The translations under genes and the position numbers were made by a program. A stretch of DNA of 64,000 bases from Casuarius casuarius (lineage: Eukaryota; Chordata; Aves; Casuariiformes; Casuariidae): positions 8,728,252-8,792,251 of the forward strand of contig PTFA01000012.1 of assembly GCA_003342895.1 (NCBI GenBank), read 5' to 3'. Position 1 is the stretch's first letter. The number at the start of each line of letters is the position of its first letter. This document shows, piece after piece, positions 34,270 to 45,560 of the stretch. Below the pieces are notes generated by a model that saw only the letters and a list, made by a program, of their open reading frames with translations, was not told the origin of the DNA and did not search any database.

Positions 34270-35640
34270 TTTATTCCAGATTGGGTAAACTGACATAGAA
34301 CGCCGTGAAGATCCCCTTCATGCCTCCCGGGCAACTCAGGCTCTGTGCACACAGGACGGTGCAGAGCTCCACCAGGACACCCAAGACATTGCTGAATGAG
34401 CCACACAGACAATGTGCATATTTAATTTCATAGGTGCTGCAAACAAGCTGCGTTAGTATGTTCTGTAGAAAACTGTGCTAGCAGAGCTGCGTTGCTTTCA
34501 CGGTGCAAAGGGTCAGTGCTGTCAGGGCTATCTCCAGGTGCAGAGAGGGCCACGACTGTGCCCTGTGCCCTGCCACTCTCCACAGCTCATGTCACAGGAC
34601 ACGGGCAGAGAGGTGCTTACACTGCCACAGACTTTCTCACGCTCTTCACCTGCAAGTGGCAGGGGAGCAGAAGAAACAAGCTAAACTAAAGGCTTCAAAA
34701 TTCCTCTATATCCCTGTAAAGCTTTCTACATAACACTGTTTTATGCTATGCTATAAAAAAGTATGAAATCTCTGATCACTGAAGTACACAGAGGTGCTGT
34801 AATGGGCATAAGCAAGCTAACCAAGGTTGACCAGCTTGAATTGAGCTCTTTGCTGCTCTGGTTAGTCAATGCCCATGTCAGCTCATTCACATGTAGGTCA
34901 GCATGCTTAAATACAAATATAGTGGTACACACTGACACATGACAGCAGGGAAATAAGTTTCAGAAATAAGAGCTTTAAAAAAAAAACTTGGAAAAAAAAA
35001 TCAGCAAAGTATCAAGGAAGACTCCAAATCCTAAAGATCCTTTTATTTAAATCATCAAGATCTGAATTATCCAACAAAGATTTTTATAGCAATGTTACAG
35101 GGAAATGTTCTGTGCTGTATCTAAAGGAAGCGATGTACAAGACTGTGTGTGTGCTTTAAAATGAAAAACAAAATAAATTGTCTTTATGGCATAAACTGAG
35201 CTGTGGCAAAGACTTAACGACCTTCAAGTTCTCAAAAAGGCAGCCTTACAATGTCAGTTCTTCACAAGTGACAAAAATATTACCCCGTAAACAGTTGGCA
35301 GAGACCATTAAGAAGAATTTCTGAATTTTACATCATCTCAGTCAAATAGATATTTCTGGATTTTTCTCTCTGTTAACATAGATCAAGTTAGTAATTCCTA
35401 ACAAACTGAAGGCAGTTTTAACTCCATTAATTCCCCCCCAATCTGTGAATGCATGTATGCGAGTAGATCAATCTGAGGAAATCTGAGGAAATGTTCATTG
35501 ACGAAAAGCACAGTATTTTAGTTGTTTAGATATATAACAACTTCATTCCAACCTCTATGTCTTGTGGACATGCTTGTAGGTAATTTAAATATAGTCTTTT
35601 TATCCAAACTGCCTCCCCTGCCTAACAGTCTGAATAAGAA

Positions 35641-35675
35641 AATATTCCATATTCCATTCCTAATATTCCATATTC
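35641..35675. repeat. 14-bp direct repeat
   Basis: AATATTCCATATTC occurs at 35641-35654 and 35662-35675, a spacing of 21 bases. It is probably a local duplication. Confidence 0.8.
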
Positions 35676-38524
35676 ATGCCTAACTCCCAAGAGGTGCAGT
35701 TTAGTTAATTGCAAATCACAGAGAAGTATATTGTTGTGAAATGAAAACATAAAACCTTGCCACACAGAATTCCAATCTAAATTCAGAGATTACTCAAAAA
35801 GAAGGTAACCATAGAATAAAAAGATTCAAGCAGAAGATAAGGATGCTTTTACATAATGAGTCTTTGATCTTGCATATGCTTATGTATGTTCTTAATTTTG
35901 AACTGGTGAAGTATCTCACTAAATCAGGGGGAATATTTGCTAGTATAGCACTTCAACCTGCGTGTTACACATCTCTTCAGCTTCCAATACAAGTAAAAGA
36001 GTGTCATTACTCCAGCCACAGAGTCGTCAGCTTTAGATTAATCTGAGATTTTGGCACTACGTTTGTTGTTTTAGAAATCTCTTTATTCTGACCAAATTGA
36101 AAGTGTGTGTTTGTGGAAACAGACTCTGCAATGTGGAGTTCAGTCACATGAAAAGATTTAATTTTGTTTTTACTAAATAAAGAACCATATTTGACCAAGA
36201 CCTTGCAGATGTATATAGAGAGTCATGTGAAAGAAGGTGGAGTAATGGATTGATGTAATCTTTTCAAGGTGGAAAGAAAAAGAAAAAAAAAGACAGAAAA
36301 TTGGTAACAAATATTAAGAACTACGTTTCCCCATTATTCCTGACAATTACAGTTAGCAATATATGTACAAGCTATTCAAACATCTTTTATTCATTTAAAA
36401 TACATTGCCTAGAGGGATGTTTCTGTATTTCTTAAGTGGACAAAACTCCATGAGAGACACAGGGAGCTTTGCAAGAGCTGCATGAGCAGGCTCCTATACT
36501 TCACAATCAGTGCAATGTCCCACATCAAAGACAAAATAGCATTACATCAAAGGAATACTGCTTTCACACTTGCTGGCATGAAATAGCCTATTATTATTCA
36601 AAACAATGCCACATGTACAAACAAAAAAACAAATAGAAATATTTGCTACTGTTTTATAGCTGATAGGGCTGCTTTACTCTGACCCCCTTACAGAGGTGCA
36701 TGTTCATGCAATTCCTCCCTATATGTGGGAAGGCAGTGCAGAAAAGACCTCTTTCTGTGTTTGCCTTCCCCTTACTAACTCCTTTAGGGACTGCCAAATC
36801 CTAATCAAGATCCAACTAATATGCATTACAGGAAGAGTGTTTTAAGGACATCTAAATCAATTCTCCTGTCCATGAATGTTTTTAAGAAAGTCTATTGTGA
36901 TAATAGCTGAACATGACGTTTACTTTTCAGAACAAAATGAGAATCAGAGATGCTTTCAATCTTCCACCAAACTATCCCTCGGAAAAAACGAGAGGCCACG
37001 GGAACGAATGAATCCCTGGGGTCGCCAGCTCCACTCCCCTATTAGCACATGACCCCTTTCGCAGCTTACTGAACTTCATCTCAGAAGTTACTGATTGCCC
37101 CCACTATTCCCATCAAAAGACCATTGAAGGATCTTAATCCTCATAAGCATGGACCCTTTCTTTTCATTTCCAACCTAAGCTTACGCAAGACCAGTTTATT
37201 CCTTTCTGTGTCAGTACCATCTATTAGCACAACCAGTGCTTCTTCCATTGCGTTTACTCTCCCTTCTGTCTCTTTCGGCCCTTTCTCTCCCCGCTTCTTT
37301 CCATCTCTCCTTTCATTAATATCATACTGTAACTACACCTGAAAAGCATAATTCATCTCATCTGCTTTGTGGGGTAGACTTTTCATATAGACTTGTAATT
37401 AAAGCAAGAAATATTCAGCAGCAGCGTTACCCTTCTACTATCAAAGAAAAAGGAGCTGCAAGTTCATAATGGCAACGCCAGCTGCAGCAAATGGGTGCCA
37501 GGGGATGCAGGCTAAAAGAAGCAGGCAAGGGAAAGCAGAGTCAGTGCCTGCAGCACCAGACACCTTCCCCGCATCCCTACCCGCAGGCTGCTTTCGTTGG
37601 ACCACTACTATAGCTCCAGATGCCCCGGTCACCTGAACATACTGAAACGCTACTCTAACCCAAGTGATGGCTCCTGAGAGAAAATACTTGTAGAAAATCA
37701 TATTCGGCAAGCACATGCATTTATCTTCATAGTGGTATACCCATCGTTGGGGTAGCTGCATTTGGCTCAGTTAAATCTAACCATGGGAAGACCACATAAT
37801 ACTTTACTTCGGTAGCCTAATTCCCTAGTGGGTGCAAAACCAAATGGCAAGGGTAATTCTAGAGCGTATGTTTTGTACATACTAGTTGATGAAAAGGAAA
37901 GGGTTGGGGAAAACCAAACCGGTATGAGTTTTGCATTATTTTTGCTGAGACTTGCAGTCTTTTACAGAGATTGTATTTTATTATAAAGACTTCCTCTAAA
38001 CCAGTAGAGCTATTCTGTGTGACCTTTCTGGATTTACCCACTGATAGCATTTCTTTTAGGATAACTGTTAACATAGGAGAAAGCTATGCAAGTTTTCATC
38101 ATTTTAGTACTGTCTCAGAAAGCTGGGTATGGGACAGTTTCCACAGTGCCCTTTACCATATTTATTACTTCAGGTCTAGAAGTTTGCTCTGATTGATACA
38201 CATGTTTTTTGCTGCACTAATAAAGCACATTAAAAAGTATTTTCAAATATTACAACATACAGTAGATAAACTCTTCAATTTATTTCTTTGTTCTTCAGTG
38301 CCTGAACAGTTGCACTTTTTCCATGCTCTGAACTGTGGCATGTTTAGAAGATTGGTGCAAACTAGCAGAAGAAACTCAAACCTTAAAATATATATACCAA
38401 TGTATGTATGCTTACTATATTCAACACAGCATTAAACTGGCTTTTAGGTATATACAGTGCCTTGAACAATTTTCATATGCCATTTTATCTCCTTATTTAA
38501 AGTGAGAAAAATGTCAGTATCAAT

Positions 38525-38548
38525 TACATTAATAAGTACATTAATAAG
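38525..38548. repeat. perfect 12-bp tandem duplication
   Basis: TACATTAATAAG occurs twice head to tail. A two-copy tandem of this size is a typical slippage product. Confidence 0.9.
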
Positions 38549-40678
38549 ACTTCTAAGTTGTAAATTCGACCATTTTTTAAGAAGATGGACAAAACGCAAG
38601 AGCACAGATTACACAGTGGGTTAGGTTCTTTTTTCTTCCAGTACCTGCACATTATGCTGATGGTCAAAGAAGGCAGAAAGGAACTCGTTCTTCTAGCTGG
38701 GGAATGACTTATCGTTTAGTTTTTCCACATGCAATAGTGCAGAGTGCCTCAGACAGCCAGTGACTTGGTCCATCATTACAAGACTAACTTGTATAATCTT
38801 GTGCTGAAATATTCAAAAGTGTTCATTGTTCAGCGTTTGATGTTTCAGTCATGAAAGTTTAACTCTCGGCTGAATATTCTAAGATTTCCAGCCACAGCAT
38901 GTAGATATATATACACAAATGAATGTTGCTGCCCTCAAGGAAATTTTCTTCTAATAGTAGCTAAGTTTAATTTCTTTGAGAGCAACCTATGGTTTTATTA
39001 TGAGAAGATAAGGGTTCTAGAGTCAGAAATTAGTTCCCATATAAGTTATCTATTATCTGAAATACTTCATATCCTGTATCCTGCCAACTGAAACAGTAGT
39101 GGAACAAGTTCCAAAGGACTGGAAAATAATGCTTTCTGAGAATCACAAAATAAATGTGCATGACTCCATGGAAAAGAGGAATTTTGCTAACGTCAAAGAA
39201 CTCCATTATTTTTTCATTTAGTTTTTAAGATTACATTTTTCTTTTCATGGTTCAAATTTAAACAAAATAAGAAAAAAAAGAGCAGATCAGGACACAAAGA
39301 GACAGACTAAGATTTTCTTCAATGATTCACATTATAAATAAGCTCTATTCTTCTTCTTTTACACTGAACACCTAGTCCATCCTGTCTTGCACTGTTCTTC
39401 AGTTCCTATTGCTGTTACAAAATTTGAGTAATTATCGAACTGCAGTGCTAAGAATGGAAAGACATTGGCAGATAGGAGAGCTAAAGAGTGTTACATTGAG
39501 TAGAGCTGAAATATTTCTCCTTTGACTCCAGAGCACTGCCCAAGGTGAGACTCTACAACGCTGATGCCCCCAGCAATCGAAACCCATTTACTGACTCAAA
39601 AGTTGAAAGAACAACATGCTAGACAGATTATCTGCATTCTCGGTTGCAACACAAATACTGTTCTAGTAAAAAACTATAAAGATGAAATGGTGGTGTCTAC
39701 AAAGCCACTGCAAGGCTCTGCAAAGGGAATCCACAAGGTTTTGCAGGGGATAAAGTCAGGTCTTCCACTCACGCAGCCCCGTCCTGCCAGCTCAGACACG
39801 CAGCACGTGCACAGCCTTACAAACCACAGCTACAAATGCTTCTTCTGTACAGGATTTCAGTCAGGTCAGTCCATTCAGTTGGCAGTCCCCCTAGCAAATC
39901 CACACACCTACCACAGGCTTTGCTCATGTAAGTACCTGGGGCCTTCAGCATAACCGCTCACCTTCCTGTTCTGACATACATGAACAAATTTCACAGGACT
40001 TTCGCTATTCTCACCTATCACAAGCCTCACCTAAACATCCTTGGCCAATACTTGAATACACTCACTATGCAAAAGTTAAAAGTGTACATAGAATAAATAT
40101 AATGAGTACTTACTTACCCAACAGTAACTAATGCTGTGCAATTTTACCACACACATTAGAAATGCCTAAAGCAGATTAATATTTCAATACTGTATTAGGC
40201 TTGGGAATTTTATATCCCATGTCTTATTTCCCAACTTTATCAAAGAGTCTAGCATTTCAGCCAGTCTTTAATAAGTCAAACTCCACTGTTTTCTGACAGT
40301 AGCACAGGCCCTGTTGGTTTGTTTCTATACAAGACAAGTTGACAGGGATGGAGACATTAGTGATCTATTAGAAATAGGATAAGGCAACGATTGGGGTTGA
40401 GAACCATCCTTGAAGTACAGTATAATTTCCTTTCTGACAGCATTACAGTCTTCAGAAAACACACCTCTGAAAAAATTAATTTTGAAAATGATATTGCCTC
40501 TATTTATAACTTTCTCACTACCAGAAATCAAAGCAATTTTGTAGAACACAGTGGCAAAGTTTAGCCAATGACACTGTTACTCAATAAATTTACTCTACAC
40601 CAGAAGGTGAAGTTTTCAAATATGTAACATTTTGACCTTTATAAGATTAATTTGTATAGCATTTAAATACTTTCTGTG

Positions 40679-40780
40679 GAGAGACAGAGAGAGAGACAGA
40701 GAGAGAGACAGAGAGAGAGACAGAGAGANGAGAGACAGAGAGAGAGACAGAGAGAGAGACAGAGAGAGAGACAGAGAGAC
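40679..40780. repeat. 12-bp-period GA/CAGA minisatellite with an N
   Basis: The unit AGAGAGAGACAG repeats. C occurs every 12 bases at 40685, 40697, 40709 and 40721, then at 40736, 40748, 40760 and 40772. The jump of 15 between 40721 and 40736 coincides with the N at 40729. That base therefore marks a join or collapse rather than a simple ambiguous call. Serine/leucine- and arginine/aspartate-repeat open frames over it are artefacts. Confidence 0.95.
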
Positions 40781-41484
40781 AACAAAAGAGTACATATATA
40801 AAGACAAGGCAAAGTCAAGATCCAAAGCATGCTCCAAAAGGCATCCATAGAAGGAAAAAAAATCGAAATTTAGTGTCACACAGGGGAATCTGTTTCCAGA
40901 ACATGGCAGTACTAGCACAAATTCTTGTTACAAAAGTACAAAAGGCTGAGTGTGTGCTGTTAAACAGGCATGGAAAGAGAGGCAACAGGAGGAAAAAAAA
41001 AAAAGAGAGATAATAAAAATCTAAAAATATACAGCAAAGAACACAAAGTCAGGAAAGCACTGTTCTCAGACCATATATGCATTTCTATATATGTATCAGA
41101 ATATGTCATCAATTTAATCTATTAAGCACTTTTTCACAATTTTCCTTGGATAGTCATACGCAGAGTTCTAGCATAGCAGTAACAGACAGTGAAAGTAGCA
41201 TCGCTGCTCTAACCAACAATTTCTACTCTTGTATGTCTACAAGGATTGACACACATGCCATAATAGAAGGTTTATCTCCATCCAGTGGAGAATAAAGTAA
41301 AGGTTAGAGGGAATTCAGAGGTGCTTAATTAAAGCAGTTACCCTGACAACATCAAGCAACAGTAAACATCATGGTACAATATGTAACTAGCTGCTTGTAG
41401 TTAACTACTTGTCTAGACATGCTCTACTGCTGTGAACCCATGCTCATTTTCAAGAATACAGTTATAAAGCTTTCTCACATGCAG
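40781..41484. other. non-coding background
   Basis: About 700 bases. The only open frame of note is 72 codons (41077-41295) with no motif. No repeat was recognised. Confidence 0.5.
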
Positions 41485-41553
41485 TCCCAGGTCCTTGAGC
41501 AACTCCTTTGACTTCAGTGGAATTAACACCAGATGGAGACCTGGGCCAAAGGT
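41485..41553. repeat. ancient amniote repeat relic with inverted ends
   Basis: The stretch begins with CCCAGGTC (41486-41493) and ends with its reverse complement GACCTGGG (41538-41545). The core 'tttgacttcagtggaattaa' is the 'ttgacttcagtgg' motif common to old sauropsid palindromic repeats. The fold-back structure suggests a MITE-like non-autonomous element, but I do not assign a family. Confidence 0.65.
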
Positions 41554-44218
41554 TCAAAACTTCCAAAAGCTTCTTGGAACGAAGCAGAGATTTCTCACTA
41601 CTTCGTCCTTGATTTTCTCAGTCTGAGCTAGCACCTTAAGGTCTCCCAGCACTTACTGGAAGTCCAGACCTTTCTTAGGCTCTCTCAGTAGCATCAATCT
41701 TCGCTTCAAAGAGAAGACCATGCCTGGCCTACTTTAAAAAAAAAAAGGAAAAACATTTTATGCCCAGCTCCAAGAAGCTAACAGAGATTAAATGCTGTTT
41801 TTAGGGTTATTCTATTATTTAATTCATCTAACTGCATCTACAGAAGTATTTCACTCCTTTCAAAGGAAAGAAACCTGCTTTACCCAGCTAAAGGAATCCT
41901 ACACTTTGCCTGCCAGATCACCAGCCCGATAAGGTAATGGATATACAAGGTGAGAAATATTTCATGCAACTACTGCTCCAACCATTGACTGCAGGTCAGT
42001 ATTCATACCTAGGTGTTTTTAAACTTCGCAATGAGGATATTATTCTCCAGTCAGGCTGACCTGCCTCCTTTAGACCTACTACAGAGGCAGAATTAATTGC
42101 AGTGAAGTTTCATATCCAGGAAACACTTGAAGGAGGTCTCTGTCAAGAGTCCACTTGGAAAATGATNGAAAGCCCCTCTTCACATAGGGAATAAGCTTTG
42201 TAAATTCTCTAAACAGGAAGGAGGCTTGGGGTTAGTCTTCTGGAGTGTTAAAACCTTTAAAAAGCTTCCTACGAACCACTGTAAGTTAGCATCTTGTTCT
42301 TTTATGTTTCTGCATAGCCTTTACCGAGTAATAAGGCCCTGTTATTTGCCAAACATTTTATAGTACTTTCCTTCTTTACAGTTGGACCTTGGATGTCTGT
42401 ACCATTGCCATGTGGCACAATGTTCAAAGGAGTTGAATTTTTTAATTCTTGCAAACAGGATGTTCGTTTAACTACACTGCAGACAATATGTTATTAAGTC
42501 TAAAATAAAGAACCCAAAACAAAAATATCCTCTACCTCCATAAAAAAGTAAGAAATATTAATTTGCTACTACTTCTCACATGTGTTTCAAAGAGTTATGC
42601 AGCAATGAGTACAAGTTCTCAGACAGAGAAGCACCAAGTTAAAAAACAGTTGCTCTCCCCTCAGCTTTGTTCTTTCTAATTCTAATAGATTTTAAAACAG
42701 TGTTTCCAAAAGCTTCATAGAATCCTTGTGTTTCATCACTTAGCCGTAGAAACTAGTAGAGCGAAAGCAAAACATCGTCCAAATATTAGGCTAGACAGGT
42801 TGTAACAGTTTCTTTAGCACCTTCTGTCAAGCAAAAGAAAACTTAGAAAGGGACAGTACTGATGATAGTTACATTCTTTAAAATACTTAGAATCTAGATA
42901 TTTAAACACCCAGTTCCTACCAAAACTTTTTCCTGGGCCATGGCTGAATCTCTCTTAATGAGAGTAAACATCTTAAAATATTAGCCCAGGGGAACCAAAT
43001 AAGATGAAGACTTCTATACAGAGACTTAATAATGCTAAGGGGTGAATGGATGCAGGAGTTCTGGGCTCCAGCCCATATCCCTGTTATAGGGATACAAATA
43101 ATTTTGCTGCACTCAAAATTACTGCAATAGCACAAGAAAAAAATTGAGAATTCTAAAGCTGTCATATTTAATCACTTTCACAAGAAGTATTTGGTCCAAC
43201 CACAAAGAATACAAGTGACTGAATCATTATATTAGCAGGGACATATCCCACCAGTACTGCTGCCGTTTGCTTTCATCCACATTTGTTCTCCTAACCTTTA
43301 GCCTACCCATAGTGCTGCAATGACTTTGATCCTTCAACCAAGACAGAGTCCAAGCTTTTGAATGGAAAGCGCAAAAAAACAAATAATTTTGCCTTTTACA
43401 GTGGGAAGAAGTTTTCTATCAACAGTTTTCTGGGACTGTGGTATGCCTTGTTGCTTAAAAACAGCTTGCATTGCCTGAAACATTTTACAGGCATGTCAAA
43501 TTCAAGCTGCACTAATCAAAAAAAATTGAAAACCCCCAAATTTTGATATTTTGACTATTTCTAAAGCCATTTAACAGTTTTTGTTAAGAAAACTTCAAAA
43601 AAAAAATCCCAAAACACACACGGTCTAAGAACACTAAATATTACTAACTGAACAACCAGGCCTTCAAAGTGAGAAAGAGATAGACCTGAAGAACAACCCT
43701 TCTTTCAAAATTTCTCACTATTTGACTCCACTGAAAGAAGGAAGGACCTGAAATAAGCAGAGGATCTACAAAAATTGGTCAGGCCCGTCACACTATTTCT
43801 TGCCACTGTGTGGTCGCTGTCTGTCCCGCTGCTCCTTGCTAGGTCTACTCTCTGCTACTCACAACGCGCACCAAAAAGTGCCAGATCTTCGGCATTAGTC
43901 CTGAGTTACCTATTTGACACCCAGCAACCCTCTTGTTCCTCACTTCTACATCTTCCTGCTGACAAACTCACTTTCAAATATCTTCTTCTACCTAGGGAGG
44001 TGGACTAACTCGGCAACAGGTTTTACTTAGGCCCCCAATTTGTTCCATCTAAGAATGACTTTTTGAACCTTTGCCAGAAAACAGAGTGCAAGAGTAATCA
44101 TATGACACATCACTACTAATAACAGACAATCTCTGACACAACTCAGAGATTGAAGTTTGTGACCATATTGTGTCATCACAGCTCCTCAAGCTTGAGCAGG
44201 TCTCAGTTCTCATGTATT

Positions 44219-44241
44219 GGGGGGGGCTGGGAGGGGGGAGG
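44219..44241. repeat. G-rich tract
   Basis: Runs of G8, G3 and G6 with short spacers. This is compatible with G-quadruplex formation on the plus strand. Confidence 0.8.
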
Positions 44242-44548
44242 CACACAGTATCTGCTTAGCTTCGATATACCTGCTTTTCTACTTTTCTGCTTTTCTACTA
44301 AATGGACTTTGTCTTTTGTTGTATTCAGCTCCTGCCAGCTCCTCTCCACCCCAGGATCCTGCCTTTTTCTCCCATTTGTGGCAGAACAAGTAGAGAGCCT
44401 TTGTACCTTTTTCCAATTCAGAAAATGTAAATATATTCAAAGTATTCCCTTTCTGAACTGGTCTCATTTCATTTTCAGGCTAATTGCTGCTAAAATTTCA
44501 GCATAAAAACTGAAAAAAACTTTCCCAGGTTACACCACAAATCTTGCC

Positions 44549-44572
44549 ATGGGTAATATAGATGTTACCCAT
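44549..44572. repeat. 8-bp inverted repeat
   Basis: ATGGGTAA (44549-44556) and TTACCCAT (44565-44572) with an 8-nt loop. It is of modest size and could be chance. Confidence 0.6.
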
Positions 44573-44599
44573 ATATTATACTACCTGCTACATCTTGTC

Positions 44600-44650
44600 T
44601 AGTTTACCCTGTAAGCTCCTCAGGACAAGAATCAAGTCTTTTTTTTGGCA
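44600..44650. repeat. ancient repeat relic ('gtaagctcctcaggacaaga' type)
   Basis: 'gtttaccctgtaagctcctc', 'aggacaagaatcaagtcttt' match the arm also seen at 27632-27702. Short and diverged. Confidence 0.5.
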
Positions 44651-45467
44651 TATGCCTTGCAATACCTTTGGACACTATCAGCTAAGTTTGTATATATTGC
44701 ACTTAAAATGTAGTAGATTTGTGTTTTTAGTGGTTACAACTCCTGTGTGAGTCAAGTTTCTTACCATAGGTTCAAAAGAGTTTTGGTTGTACAGATCTAC
44801 ACAAGCCCACCGACCACAAATAATTATCATTCTCGACAAAAGCACTTTCTACTTTATTACTTGTAACTCGATCCACAAGTCAGGCACCTGACCTTGGACT
44901 CTAATTCCATGGTAGAAGCCCTAGGCCTAGTTTAAAATCATTTAGAGATCATTTAGATACCTCATCTATCAGCCCGTTTCATCTGTCTGATTTTTCCAGG
45001 GCCAATTTCAGATGCAATTGATGACATCATCACTCTTTCAGGCCATCTCTTCCCCAAAAATAGTTTGTCGCTGACTGACTTCACTCTCATTTCAAAAGCT
45101 AAGTAACTCTGAGTCCTGCCAGAAGAGATTCCAGAAGAGATTTAGAGAGAGAAAAGGGCTTCCCTGCTTTCCTGTCTCCACGTACACATCCCTCACTGGC
45201 TCCAACTTTCGCATTGCCAAGGTCCTCTGCCCAACACTATCTGTTCTGACCTTTTTCCTTCAGTTTTTCCCAGCTTGCACATGGCCCAGATGCTCTACCT
45301 GCTCTCTTGCAAACAGCTACAGAAGTTTCCACAGCTTTATTGGCTACGCCAAATTTTGGGCAGGTTTCCTGGCACATTTGCGGGCAAGGGATTATCTCAG
45401 TTTCTCCCTGGCTGAATTTCAGTAGAAGGTTTTAATACTGTAGTGGTCCTTTAAAAGTCAATCTCTT
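44651..45467. other. non-coding background
   Basis: The stretch at about 44880-44960 ('agtcaggcacctgacc', 'ccctaggcctagtttaaaat') may be another palindromic repeat relic, but the match is weak. No gene or other structure was seen. Confidence 0.4.
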
Positions 45468-45560
45468 GGCCAAATTCTGGCACAATGATTTACTTCTCAA
45501 ACCCAGTTAATTTAATGGTCCAGTTTCTCAGCTTCTACAAGTCGTCAGTTGTACTAAGTG
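45468..45560. repeat. possible ancient amniote repeat relic
   Basis: It begins with 'ggccaaattctgg', the end motif of the palindromic repeat at 15771, and contains 'acccagttaatttaatggtc' in the place of the 'gttaattcaatgg' core. Diverged, and only one end is convincing. Confidence 0.45.

Larger units (their letters stand above)
34270..40678. other. non-coding background
   Basis: Six kilobases without a supported gene. Overlapping open frames at 34475-34733 sit in a GC-richer patch and are not recognisable. Short tandem duplications are noted at 35471-35490 (ATCTGAGGAA twice), 35641-35675 and 38525-38548. A small CpG cluster occurs at about 36978-37025. The 106-codon (37441-37761, minus) and 129-codon (39564-39953, plus) open frames have no recognisable domains. 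Confidence 0.45.
41554..44599. other. non-coding background with a single N at 42167
   Basis: One ambiguous base at 42167. A fragment at about 43050-43078 ('gcaggagttctgggctccag') resembles the body of MIR-like SINEs but is too short to call. A G-rich run lies at 44219-44241. The 118-codon open frame at 44150-44506 spans the G-rich run and shows no domain. Confidence 0.45.

Noticed and set aside
33936..34412. 158-codon frame with leucine/phenylalanine or serine/phenylalanine repeats
   Set aside because: Produced entirely by the (GAAAAA)n array and the N gap; not a gene.
40616..40918. Serine/leucine-repeat frame and arginine/aspartate-repeat frame
   Set aside because: Artefacts of the 12-bp GA/CAGA array on either strand.
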